A program made the position numbers and the translations under genes. A stretch of 64,000 nt of DNA from Micavibrio sp. UBA6147. Lineage in GTDB: Bacteria; Pseudomonadota; Alphaproteobacteria; Micavibrionales; UBA1664. The first letter of the stretch is position 1. Each line of letters begins with the position of its first letter. Shown here in pieces: positions 19,378-27,804 of the stretch. The notes under the pieces were generated by a model that was not told where the DNA came from, did no database searches, and was given only the letters and a program-made list of their open reading frames with translations. The DNA lies in the NCBI GenBank assembly GCA_002423185.1, contig DIUX01000006.1, positions 235 through 64,234 of the forward strand. Reading direction: 5' to 3'.

Positions 19378-20799
19378 TTATGCCGCTCGCCCGCCATCGG
19401 ACAAAAGCGCCGACAGCCCCTCGCCGCGCAATCCATCACTGAGCGCCCGCCCACCGACCAACCCCTGCACCGCCGCAAGGCTTGCGCCACTGGCAACACC
19501 AACGCCGGGGTAGTCCCACAAGATTGTATTAAAACTGTTATGCGGGGCGGCAAAGGCCGACCAGCGATCATAGATCAAGCCGCTTTGCGCACATGTCCAG
19601 ACCTTGTTTTCCGGCGCGTCCATGGCGCGTTCAAGCCAGCGGCGTACCGCTGCGCCGTCGTGGTTTTGCGCCTCCTCCAGCGCCGCATAGAGGCGGAAAA
19701 GTTTTTTACTGGTGCGCAATTTATGCGCCATGTCGAGATAGGCGCGTGCCTCGCCGTACATGCCCTCACTCAGCGCGGCCTCCGCCACCGCCATTTGGCC
19801 TTCGTCACTGTTTGGACGCAAGGCGAGCAAGCGTTCGTACCAATTCATGATTTTGTGCGTGCCGTATTTCTTATCGGCGGGGGCAAGGGCTTTCCAGCCC
19901 GTCAACAAATCGGGATGCGGGTTATTTTTCCATGCCCGCTCAATCACGCGCACCGCTTGCTTGCGCTTGCTAAGCCGCAGGTAATGGGCAAGCAGCATTA
20001 AGGAGGCCGGCAAGGAATCCTTGTCGCGCTTATAGGCCTTTTCCGCCAAGCGGAACGCCGTGTCGATATCGCCTTTATTCAGCGCCGCTTGCGATTGCGA
20101 CAAATCCATCGCAACACGGTCGGAGGCCGCCTGAGCCGCCGTCACAACCCCCAATTTACGAGCCTTTTGCAAGGCGCGTTCGGCGCCTTCCCAATCATGC
20201 GCTTGAAGGTATAATTGGTAGAGGGTCTTGACGATCCAGCGTTGTTTCGGGTGCATGTCATGGGCGCGTTTAGCCATGGTGATGGCTTTTTCGATTTGGC
20301 CCTCATCCATGGCGACCTGAAGCAAGCCGCGCACACCGAGAAAAGCCGTATCCTTGCGCGCCAAAAGGCGCTCAAACCCCAAACGGGCGCTGTGGGCATC
20401 GCCGCGCATCCGCGCCGTCATGCCTTCGAGCAAATCCACCATGCCGTAATCCATATGTTGATATTTACGGGCGCGGCGTGTGTAGGTTTCGGCGCGGGCT
20501 AAATCGCCCGCCGCAATGGCGGACAAGCCTTGGGTGATGGCGCGTTGCGCCTTGTCTTGGCCGGTGCGCTCTTGGTACAGCGCCACGGCGCGGGGGGCGC
20601 GTTTAAGCGCCATGACCACGCGATGGACGAGCAAAAGCACGACAACCGCCACAAATAAAATCGCGAAAAATATGCCGATGCTCATGCGGATGTCATAGGA
20701 CAGCCAAGAAATCTCAATGGTGCCGGGGCGGGCGGCAATCCACAAGACCGCCGCGATAAACACCGCCAATTTGACCAAAAACCATATTGCCCTGAGCAT
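19378..20799 (-). CDS. hemY: HemY-family TPR protein
   Basis: A 473-aa membrane protein of the HemY_N family, found in heme-gene clusters of proteobacteria; despite its name this HemY is not protoporphyrinogen oxidase and its exact role is unknown. Two N-terminal membrane helices (about 3-23 and 40-62) are followed by a long helical region of tetratricopeptide-like repeats (for example GLSAIAAGDLARAETYTRRA, then MAVAEAALSEGMYGEARAYL) facing the cytosol or periplasm. The last 60 residues are Gly- and Ala-rich. It follows the Mic60-like gene by 86 bp in the hemC-hemD-mic60-hemY order known from other Alphaproteobacteria. Confidence 0.88.
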   Translation of the reverse strand: MLRAIWFLVKLAVFIAAVLWIAARPGTIEISWLSYDIRMSIGIFFAILFVAVVVLLLVHRVVMALKRAPRAVALYQERTGQDKAQRAITQGLSAIAAGDLARAETYTRRARKYQHMDYGMVDLLEGMTARMRGDAHSARLGFERLLARKDTAFLGVRGLLQVAMDEGQIEKAITMAKRAHDMHPKQRWIVKTLYQLYLQAHDWEGAERALQKARKLGVVTAAQAASDRVAMDLSQSQAALNKGDIDTAFRLAEKAYKRDKDSLPASLMLLAHYLRLSKRKQAVRVIERAWKNNPHPDLLTGWKALAPADKKYGTHKIMNWYERLLALRPNSDEGQMAVAEAALSEGMYGEARAYLDMAHKLRTSKKLFRLYAALEEAQNHDGAAVRRWLERAMDAPENKVWTCAQSGLIYDRWSAFAAPHNSFNTILWDYPGVGVASGASLAAVQGLVGGRALSDGLRGEGLSALLSDGGRAA

Positions 20800-20885
20800 C
20801 GTCCGCCCTTCCGTTTCTTTCGTTTATTTTTTTATCGTCAGCCGTTTTACTCTGTATGCCGCGCGGCTTCAGCCCCGCAAGAGGC

Positions 20886-22874
20886 TTATTGCCCCTCTGG
20901 AATCGGCCATGGCGTGCCGCCTTTTTTCATGATGCTTATGCCGCTGTTCGGGTCGGTATAGACCGATGCGCCGGAGCCGCCAAGTTTCGGCAAGCCCATA
21001 TCGCGCATCCCTTGACCAAGGGATTCCGCGGTGGGCATTCCGCCATCCATGCCAATACCGCCGAGCAAGCCCTTCCCGCCCGTGCCGGACAAATGTTGCA
21101 ACACGGTTTGCAGGATTAATTCCTCGGCGCTTTGTGCCTCTACATGGCCTTGCGCTTTTTCCATCCATGGTGCCGCTGCGTCTGCCGCCGGCCCTTCCAG
21201 CGCGCTTAAGGCCGCCATCGCGCCTTGAACATCGCCGGCATCAAGCAAGGCTTGCGCCTCTATAATCGCCGCTTCTTCCGGCGTGCCGGTGATGGGCTGG
21301 CCGTCCTTGCTCACCGAGATTACCTCGCCAAGGCGGATCAAAGCCTTTTCCTTGATCGACACGTCTTGTCCCGCCAAACGCGCCATCACGATGTCGCCGC
21401 TCAGGGTTTTCAATTCTTCCTTGAGGTTCTCAGGCGACAAAACGCCCTCTTCCGCGTAGGGAGCAAGGCGGTCAAGCGCGGCATTCAGTTCCACATCGTC
21501 TTCGCCGACAATTTTGCGCAAGATGGCGAGATCTTCCTCAAACGGTGCGTTGCGGTTGACCGAGCTTCGGAATTGACCGAGGGCGAGCAACATAGCCGCC
21601 GCGCCGAGGTCGCGCCCCGTCACGCCTTCCAGCGTTTTGGCCAGTTCGTTGTTTTCAAGTTTGGCTTGTTCAAGCGCCGCGTCAAACCCGTCCATCTGGC
21701 CTTGCAGGCCTTGCACGACTTGGCTCAAATCGCCCATCGCGGCGGAAAGCTGTTGTTGGCCATTGATGGTTTGCGAGAGGCTGTCGATGCGGGTCATCAG
21801 AAGGCCGAGCGATTCACCGCTGCCCATTTGCCCGACTTGCCCTTCGAGCGCCGCGATCCGGTCTATGACCGTTCCTTGCGATTCATCGGTGAGGGTTTGC
21901 GCCGCGGTTTGCACGTCTTGCGCCAAGGTGCCGACGGTTTGCTTTAACAATTGCGCGTCTTGTTTGAGTGTTTGAAGGTTTTCAGTCAGGTTTTGGGGCA
22001 ACGCCTTTTCGAGCATGGTTGTGCGGGTTTCAAGCGTGCCGACATTGCTTTGAATGGCGGTCAGATCCTCTTCAACCCGCTTAACATCATCGCCAGAAAA
22101 CATGACAAAGCCGACGACGAGGGCAATCGCGATGAGGGAGCCACTGAACATGAGGCTACGCTTGATGGCGCGGTCAGACATGGCCTTGAGTTCGGCAACC
22201 GTGGCGTTGTGGCGCTGTGTGGCATCGAGTTTGGGGGCGTGCTGTTGTGGTGAGGTTGTTGGTCGCGGGGCGCTTGACTGCGCCGCCGTAGAGGCTTGCG
22301 CTGGGCGCACGGGTGCGGTTTGCGGCGCTTGTGGCTTTGCGGGCTGTGAGGCCGCCGGACGCTTCACCGGATTTTGAACGGGCGCACCGGAAACGGGTGA
22401 TTTTACAGCGGGCTGGGCAGAGGGTTGGACAGAGGGTTGGGCAGAAGGTTTTGCCGCGGGTTGCGATGAGGCGACTGGCTTTTTCGGTTGATCCGTCATT
22501 GCGGGTTTTCCTTGTGCTTTGGAGGCTTTGGAGGCTTTGGAGGCTTTGGCTTTGATTTTTGCGGCGGCTGGCTTTGCGGCCTTTATTTTAGCGGCAGGCG
22601 CGGCGGCATTTTCATTGGCGGTTGATTTTGAGGCAGACGGCGCGGAAGCCGCGAGCAAATCTTCAACGCCGCTGAGGCTCACCTTATTGGCTTTGGCGGC
22701 GGACATGATGTCGTCGCGGCGGTTGCCCGGGATGACATTGCGTTTTTTCCAGCCTTGAACCGTTGTGACGGGAACGTTCATCTTGCCCGCCATCGGGCGG
22801 ATGCCGCCGAAGCGTTGAATGATTTTGTCCGCATTCGGAATTTGGTCGTCGTCAGACAGGTTTGTTTGCGCCAT
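20886..22874 (-). CDS. Mic60/mitofilin-like membrane protein with N-terminal HTH-like segment
   Basis: A 662-aa protein matching alphaproteobacterial Mic60 homologues (COG4223), which shape inner membranes and sit in heme operons. From about 240 to 259 there is one membrane helix (RSLMFSGSLIAIALVVGFVM), then a long coiled coil (265-430) and a C-terminal helical region with a mitofilin-like signature (AEELILQTVLQHLSGTGGKG). Residues 14-70 are a separate segment: RFGGIRPMAGKMNVPVTTVQ followed by GWKKRNVIPGNRRDDI, which reads as a Cro/YdaS-like helix-turn-helix motif. A Lys/Ala/Pro/Gln-rich linker of about 150 residues joins the two. The Mic60 call rests on context and architecture, and the HTH call on pattern. 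Confidence 0.78.
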   Translation of the reverse strand: MAQTNLSDDDQIPNADKIIQRFGGIRPMAGKMNVPVTTVQGWKKRNVIPGNRRDDIMSAAKANKVSLSGVEDLLAASAPSASKSTANENAAAPAAKIKAAKPAAAKIKAKASKASKASKAQGKPAMTDQPKKPVASSQPAAKPSAQPSVQPSAQPAVKSPVSGAPVQNPVKRPAASQPAKPQAPQTAPVRPAQASTAAQSSAPRPTTSPQQHAPKLDATQRHNATVAELKAMSDRAIKRSLMFSGSLIAIALVVGFVMFSGDDVKRVEEDLTAIQSNVGTLETRTTMLEKALPQNLTENLQTLKQDAQLLKQTVGTLAQDVQTAAQTLTDESQGTVIDRIAALEGQVGQMGSGESLGLLMTRIDSLSQTINGQQQLSAAMGDLSQVVQGLQGQMDGFDAALEQAKLENNELAKTLEGVTGRDLGAAAMLLALGQFRSSVNRNAPFEEDLAILRKIVGEDDVELNAALDRLAPYAEEGVLSPENLKEELKTLSGDIVMARLAGQDVSIKEKALIRLGEVISVSKDGQPITGTPEEAAIIEAQALLDAGDVQGAMAALSALEGPAADAAAPWMEKAQGHVEAQSAEELILQTVLQHLSGTGGKGLLGGIGMDGGMPTAESLGQGMRDMGLPKLGGSGASVYTDPNSGISIMKKGGTPWPIPEGQ

Positions 22875-22929
22875 TTTCTTCTCCCACTTTGTCTGCTATT
22901 GGGGCGGCGGGCGGGTTATTTCGTCCGCG

Positions 22930-23952
22930 TTATGCCGTCCGCATCACTCCATCAAGTGCCTTAACCATCGCGGACATGTCGGGCCGCGCGGGCACGATAA
23001 TGTCTTTCCAGTCCAGACAATCGACAAACTTTACCACTCCCGCCGCAATACACAAGCCCCAACTTTGCGCCGTGGCGGCCTTCAACCCCTGTGCCATCAT
23101 CAAATCAGACCAAATTTGTGCCGACCGCCCCGAAAAAAACGGCACGACCATCGCCGCGCCTTGCGCCAAGGCCGCCAAGAGGGCGGGCGGGAAACAGGCG
23201 GCGGCGTCCATGTCATAGACAGGCCAGCGATGAACGGTTAAACCCGCCGCCTCAAAGGCCGGCATGGTTGAAGGGGTGATGGTTGTGCCGGACGGGAATA
23301 ATATCGTTCCGCCCTCAAGATCGTCGCGCAATAAGTCGGCGAGATCCCTTGCCGTTCCTTCGGCGAAAAACACCGTTTCGAACCCCGCCTCGAATGCCGC
23401 GATGGCGGTGGCGTCACCAACACAATAAACGGGGATTTTGGCGCGCGCGCCTTGAATCAGGCCGCCCTCGGACAGCGCCTGAACCGCGTGGCGACTGGTG
23501 AGCGCAATGGCGCGGATATCAGGACAATCAGGCCATTGCGTGTCAAGGCGGCGATAGGTTAAAAGCGGCGCGTCAATGATGGTCAAACCATGCGCGAGCG
23601 CGGCGGCAGACAGGGCATCGCGGGCGAAATCGGGGACAAAGTCGGGCGCAGCAAGAGCGGCAGAATCCTTGACGGTTGGGGCAGCAGGGACTGATGCGGC
23701 GGCAGATGAGCAAGAAGCCGCAGTGGCAGCCGCGGCGGGGGCATGGGCGGGGGCGCGGCGGGGGGATTGCCCTGTGATGGCGGCGAGGAACGTGTCGGGG
23801 GAGGAGGACGGCGCGAAAGGCGCAAATGGGAATGCAGCAAGAGATTCAGGGGCAGATATGGCGGCAGATGCAGGAATTGGTGCGGTTTCATCCGCGGCGC
23901 TGTGCGGGCGGGTGTTGACGAAAATCACGGGAGTGTTTTTGGGGGTTGCCAT
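22930..23952 (-). CDS. hemD: uroporphyrinogen-III synthase with long N-terminal insertion
   Basis: HemD closes hydroxymethylbilane to uroporphyrinogen III. Sequence conservation in this family is low, but position after hemC and the pattern support it: an opening strand VIFVNTRP, then DAPLLTYRRLD, AIALTSRHAVQALSEGG, VYCVGDATAIAAFEAGFE, GTILFPSG and a final VVPFFSGRSAQIWSDLM. Between VNTRPHSAADETA and FARDALSAAALAHG about 90 Ala/Pro/Ser-rich residues are inserted where other HemD proteins have none, bringing the protein to 340 aa instead of about 250. I use ATG 23952, 8 bp after hemC; a TTG at 23976 overlapping hemC is possible. No clear ribosome site precedes either, so translation may be coupled to hemC. 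Confidence 0.85.
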   Translation of the reverse strand: MATPKNTPVIFVNTRPHSAADETAPIPASAAISAPESLAAFPFAPFAPSSSPDTFLAAITGQSPRRAPAHAPAAAATAASCSSAAASVPAAPTVKDSAALAAPDFVPDFARDALSAAALAHGLTIIDAPLLTYRRLDTQWPDCPDIRAIALTSRHAVQALSEGGLIQGARAKIPVYCVGDATAIAAFEAGFETVFFAEGTARDLADLLRDDLEGGTILFPSGTTITPSTMPAFEAAGLTVHRWPVYDMDAAACFPPALLAALAQGAAMVVPFFSGRSAQIWSDLMMAQGLKAATAQSWGLCIAAGVVKFVDCLDWKDIIVPARPDMSAMVKALDGVMRTA

Positions 23953-23960
23953 GGCGTGTT

Positions 23961-24920
23961 TTATGCCGCCGCACAAATGCCGAGAATACGCAAAACATCA
24001 TTCGGGGCTTTGCTCATCAAATCGCGTCCGGCGCGGTGGCCGAGCGCCTCAGCTTGGTCGCGCGTGGCGACCGTGTCGGACAGATCGGTGGTGTAACAGG
24101 CCGAGCCGTCCTCCATTCCGATCGCGCCGCGCAGACGCAAAATCCCGCCATCCGTCCACATGGCATAGGCGCCGACCGGCGTATGACAGGACGCGCCGAG
24201 AACGCGCAGCATCGCCCGCTCCGCCAACACCGCCAGATGGGTCGGGGTGTGATCGAGCGGCGCAAGAACGGCGCGGGTCTTCGCATCATCGGCACGAATT
24301 TCAAGACCGATGACGCCCTGCCCCGCGGCGGGGAGCATTTCCTCAACACTCATGATATGGGAGATGTGTGCCTCAAGCCCCATACGCTTCAGCCCCGCCA
24401 CCGCCAAAAATGTCGCGTCGACCATGCCGTCCGCCAATTTCGCAAGGCGTGTATCGACATTGCCGCGCAGAATTTGCGCCGATAAATCGGGGCGGGTGTG
24501 CAGCGCCATAAACTGGCGGCGTTTGCTGGAGGTTCCCAAACGCGCGCTGTGCGGCAGATCGGCAAGGCTTGTCGCCGCGCCGCGCGTAATCAAAGCATCG
24601 CGCGGGTCTTCGCGTTCCAACACATGGGATAAATCCATGCCATGCGGCAAATCGGTCGGCACATCTTTGAGCGAGTGAACGCCGCAATCAATGCGCCCGT
24701 CTTGCAAGGCAAGCTCGATTTCCTTGATAAATTGCCCCTTGCCGCCCGCCGCCGATGACAGGGATTTTTCGCCGTCTTGGGGTTTCCAGTCGCCGCTGGT
24801 GAGGATGATGACTTGTTCAACCGTCACGGACGGGTTGGCGGCCTTGATGGCATCCTCGACCATTTTGGTTTGGATGAGGGCGAGTTTGCTCCCCCTTGTG
24901 CCCAGTTTTATCGTTGTCAT
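23961..24920 (-). CDS. hemC: hydroxymethylbilane synthase (porphobilinogen deaminase)
   Basis: A 319-aa cytosolic enzyme that condenses four porphobilinogen molecules into hydroxymethylbilane. Clear family features: LGTRGSKLALIQT (6-18), the substrate-binding KGQFIKEIELALQDGRID and CGVHSLKDVPTDLP (79-92), RRGNVDTR-like LRGNVDTRLAKL (151-162), and the cofactor-attaching cysteine in LGASCHTPVGAYA (C245). It is the first gene of a long minus-strand operon (hemC-hemD-mic60-hemY-plsY-dprA-topA) and divergent from tsaD, with 120 bp between them holding both promoters. Confidence 0.97.
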   Translation of the reverse strand: MTTIKLGTRGSKLALIQTKMVEDAIKAANPSVTVEQVIILTSGDWKPQDGEKSLSSAAGGKGQFIKEIELALQDGRIDCGVHSLKDVPTDLPHGMDLSHVLEREDPRDALITRGAATSLADLPHSARLGTSSKRRQFMALHTRPDLSAQILRGNVDTRLAKLADGMVDATFLAVAGLKRMGLEAHISHIMSVEEMLPAAGQGVIGLEIRADDAKTRAVLAPLDHTPTHLAVLAERAMLRVLGASCHTPVGAYAMWTDGGILRLRGAIGMEDGSACYTTDLSDTVATRDQAEALGHRAGRDLMSKAPNDVLRILGICAAA

Positions 24921-25040
24921 CGCGGTCGGCCTTTTATGCGGTTTTTATTTCGTGTTCTGTTGTTTTTCTGATAATCAGGGCACAATGTAAAGCAAAACTT
25001 CGGCGCATAAAGCCGCATCAACGGACAGCACGATTATTCC

Positions 25041-26159
25041 ATGATTATTTTGGGCATTGAAACAAGTTGTGACGAAACCGCCGCATCGGTCGTGTGTGAC
25101 GATGCCGACACAGGGCGGCGCATCTTGTCGAATATTGTGTACAGCCAGTTAAAAGACCATGTCGTGCATGGCGGAGTCGTACCCGAAATCGCCGCCCGCG
25201 CCCATCTTGACAAAATCGGGGCGATTATTGCCGCCGCGATGGCGGAAGCATCCTTAACCTATGACGAATTGGACGGCGTTGCCGCCACTTGCGGCCCTGG
25301 TTTGATTGGCGGGGTGATGGTTGGGATGATGGCGGCGAAGGCGATTGCCCTATCCACCGCCAAACCGTTCATTGCCGTTAATCATTTGGAGGGTCATGCC
25401 CTGACCGCGCGGCTCAGTGATGACGTGCCGTTTCCTTATTTGCTGTTGCTCGTATCCGGCGGACATACGCAAACCCTTATTGTGCGGGGCGTCGGCGATT
25501 ATCAATGCCTTGGCACGACATTGGACGATGCGGCGGGCGAATGTTTTGACAAATCGGCAAAGATGATGGGATTGCCGTATCCCGGGGGGCCGAATCTTGA
25601 GAAATTGGCGCGGGAATGCAGCGACCACGATGCGGCCATCGCGCAATTCCCCCTGCCCCGCCCGATGAAGGGGCGCAAGGATTGTGGATTTTCGTTTTCC
25701 GGCCTGAAAACCGCGGTACGCACCTATGTCGAATCCCTTGCCAAAGACCAAGACACGGACGCGCCGCTTAATCGGCAAGAGATGGCGGCGCTGGCCTTCA
25801 GTTTCGAAGACGCGATGAAAGATGTGTTGAGCGAGCGCACCGAACGCGCCATTGAGGCTTTTTGGGCGTCCGTTCAAACAGCACACGGCACAGCCCCCGC
25901 CTTGGTTGTTGCCGGAGGCGTCGCGGCGAACACCGCCATTCGCGGGGCGTTAAAGGATTTGGCAAGCCGCAAAAATATGCGGTTTGTAGCGCCGCCGATG
26001 CATTTATGCACGGATAATGGCGCGATGATCGCTTGGGCGGGATTGGAACGCTTGAAAATGAACAATACAGGTGATGGGGCGGCGGGTGATGGGCTCGACT
26101 CCCCTGCTCGCCCGCGATGGCCTTTAGAATCGCTGCGAGAGTCGCTGCCTCAGGGCTAG
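25041..26159 (+). CDS. tsaD: tRNA N6-adenosine threonylcarbamoyltransferase
   Basis: A 372-aa ASKHA-fold enzyme that transfers the threonylcarbamoyl group to A37 of ANN-decoding tRNAs, working with TsaB, TsaE and TsaC. The start MIILGIETSCDETAASVV, the metal-binding HLEGH (H115, H119), VSGGHTQTL and the late GGVAANTAIR are all present. About 20 non-conserved residues extend the C-terminus (GDGAAGDGLDSPAR). It diverges from hemC and precedes gpsA, an order common in Alphaproteobacteria. Confidence 0.97.
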   Translation: MIILGIETSCDETAASVVCDDADTGRRILSNIVYSQLKDHVVHGGVVPEIAARAHLDKIGAIIAAAMAEASLTYDELDGVAATCGPGLIGGVMVGMMAAKAIALSTAKPFIAVNHLEGHALTARLSDDVPFPYLLLLVSGGHTQTLIVRGVGDYQCLGTTLDDAAGECFDKSAKMMGLPYPGGPNLEKLARECSDHDAAIAQFPLPRPMKGRKDCGFSFSGLKTAVRTYVESLAKDQDTDAPLNRQEMAALAFSFEDAMKDVLSERTERAIEAFWASVQTAHGTAPALVVAGGVAANTAIRGALKDLASRKNMRFVAPPMHLCTDNGAMIAWAGLERLKMNNTGDGAAGDGLDSPARPRWPLESLRESLPQG

Positions 26160-26330
26160 GCTCTTAAAAGAATATGAGCGGGCAAAGACCATAAAAACAA
26201 TCAGCTCATCCGCCTCAAAGAGGCGTGATGTAAGGGATTGAGCCGCCCTCTTGCGGGGTTTGGCGGGAATGCTTATAGTGTGGCTCACGGAAAAAAGAAC
26301 AGACCCAATTCAGAAAAAGGGAAAAACCGC

Positions 26331-27317
26331 ATGACAACAATCGGCGTAATCGGCGGCGGCGCATGGGGAACGGCCTTGGCACAAGCCATGTGCGTTGCAG
26401 GCAAAGACGTCACATTATGGGCGCGTGAACCGGAGGTCGTTGCCGGCATCCGTGATAAGCACGAAAACACCCTGTATTTGCCCGGCGTCACCTTGCACCC
26501 CTCCTTGAAAGTCACAGCCAGCATGGCGGAGGCCGCGGCGGCGGACATCATCCTTATGGTCACGCCCGCGCAATATTTGCGTGCCAGCCTCAGCGCCATT
26601 AAAGGCCAGATTGATGGCAAGCCGATTGTCCTGTGCGCCAAAGGGATTGAGCTTGAGAGCGGGCTTTTGCTATCGCAGATCGCCCAGCAAGAAATGCCCA
26701 AAGCCCATGTCGCCATTTTGAGCGGCCCGACCTTCGCCGCCGAGATTGCCCGCGGATTGCCGAGCGCCGTCACCCTCGCCGCCGAAAACAAAGAAATGGC
26801 GCATCGATTGGTTCAACAGCTCGGATGTCGCAACCTGCGCCCCTATGCCAGCGAAGACGTGGTGGGTGCGCAGCTTGGCGGCGCGGTGAAAAACGTGCTG
26901 GCGATTGCTTGCGGCGTTGTTTACGGCAAAGAACTCGGCGACAGCGCCCGTGCGGCCTTGCTCACCCGCGGAATCAGTGAAATGGCGCGGCTTGCCTCCG
27001 CCATGGGCGCGGATAAGGGCACGTTGATGGGCATGTGCGGGATTGGGGATTTGATGCTCACGGCATCGTCGATGCAGTCGCGGAATTTCTCGCTCGGCGT
27101 CATGCTCGGGCAAGGGCGCAGCCTTGATGATATTATGAAAGAGCGCGTATCGGTCACTGAAGGGGTTCACACCGCCAAGGCTTTGATGACCCTTGCGAAA
27201 AACCACGCGGTTGAAATGCCGGTCTGCGAAACTATGTTCAAGATCCTGCATAATGGTTTGAGCGTTGATGACGCGATTATGGCCTTGCTCGACCGCCCTT
27301 ACGGGACGCCAGAATAA
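26331..27317 (+). CDS. gpsA: glycerol-3-phosphate dehydrogenase [NAD(P)+]
   Basis: A 328-aa cytosolic enzyme making sn-glycerol-3-phosphate from dihydroxyacetone phosphate for phospholipid synthesis, supplying the PlsY substrate encoded in the same region. The dinucleotide-binding loop IGVIGGGAWGTALAQAM opens the protein; AKGIELESG, SGPTFAAEIARGLPSA and the catalytic lysine in LGGAVKNVLAIACG follow. I choose ATG 26331, which starts right at the conserved strand, over an upstream in-frame start that adds 31 unrelated residues. It follows tsaD by 171 bp; a small CGCCTC/GAGGCG hairpin sits between them (26211-26225). Confidence 0.97.
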   Translation: MTTIGVIGGGAWGTALAQAMCVAGKDVTLWAREPEVVAGIRDKHENTLYLPGVTLHPSLKVTASMAEAAAADIILMVTPAQYLRASLSAIKGQIDGKPIVLCAKGIELESGLLLSQIAQQEMPKAHVAILSGPTFAAEIARGLPSAVTLAAENKEMAHRLVQQLGCRNLRPYASEDVVGAQLGGAVKNVLAIACGVVYGKELGDSARAALLTRGISEMARLASAMGADKGTLMGMCGIGDLMLTASSMQSRNFSLGVMLGQGRSLDDIMKERVSVTEGVHTAKALMTLAKNHAVEMPVCETMFKILHNGLSVDDAIMALLDRPYGTPE

Positions 27318-27360
27318 TCGAAAAAATCCCGAATGAACAAAGACTTATGACGAGGTCTTC

Positions 27361-27786
27361 ATGGCATATTGGTTGATTAAATCCGAACCGTTCAAATGGA
27401 GCTGGGCGCAGCATGTCGCAAAAGGCGTCCAGTTTTGGGACGGGGTGCGCAATTACCAAGCCTCCAACAACCTGAAAGCCATGAAAATCGGCGACCGCGC
27501 ATTTTTCTATCACTCGAATGAGGGGCTGGAAATTGTCGGGATTGTCGAGGTCGTCAAAGAATACTACCCCGACCACACCGACCCGAAAGGCCGGTTCGGT
27601 ATGGTGGATTTCAAGGCGGTTGAGGCGATGCCCGCGCCTGTGACTCTCAAAGACATCAAGGCCGATCCGGCCTTGGCGGAGATGGCGCTCCTCAAACAAT
27701 CGCGGCTGTCTGTGTCGCCCGTGCGGGACAGCGAATGGGCGTATATCATGGATAAGAGCAAGAAAGCCGCCGCGAAGGCGCGGTAA
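27361..27786 (+). CDS. EVE domain-containing protein
   Basis: A 141-aa single-domain EVE protein, a PUA-like fold related to YTH domains that binds modified bases in nucleic acids. The family signature WLIKSEPFKWSW at the N-terminus, VQFWDGVRNYQASNNLKAMK, GDRAFFYHSN and GMVDFKAVE are all present, so this is the thymocyte nuclear protein 1-like bacterial group. GAGG lies 6 nt before ATG. It follows gpsA by 43 bp and is probably the last gene of tsaD-gpsA-EVE. The biological role in bacteria is not settled. Confidence 0.93.
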   Translation: MAYWLIKSEPFKWSWAQHVAKGVQFWDGVRNYQASNNLKAMKIGDRAFFYHSNEGLEIVGIVEVVKEYYPDHTDPKGRFGMVDFKAVEAMPAPVTLKDIKADPALAEMALLKQSRLSVSPVRDSEWAYIMDKSKKAAAKAR

Positions 27787-27804
27787 GGTGGCGTTTAAGG
27801 CGTC

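Noticed and set aside
20700..20799. HemY as protoporphyrinogen oxidase
   Set aside because: No FAD-binding motif; the protein has two membrane helices and TPR-like repeats, the unrelated HemY_N family.
22400..22560. Repeated Pro/Gln/Ala codons in the Mic60-like linker as a separate repeat element
   Set aside because: They are in frame and form a plausible flexible linker (PSAQPSVQ units), so no independent repeat needs to be assumed.
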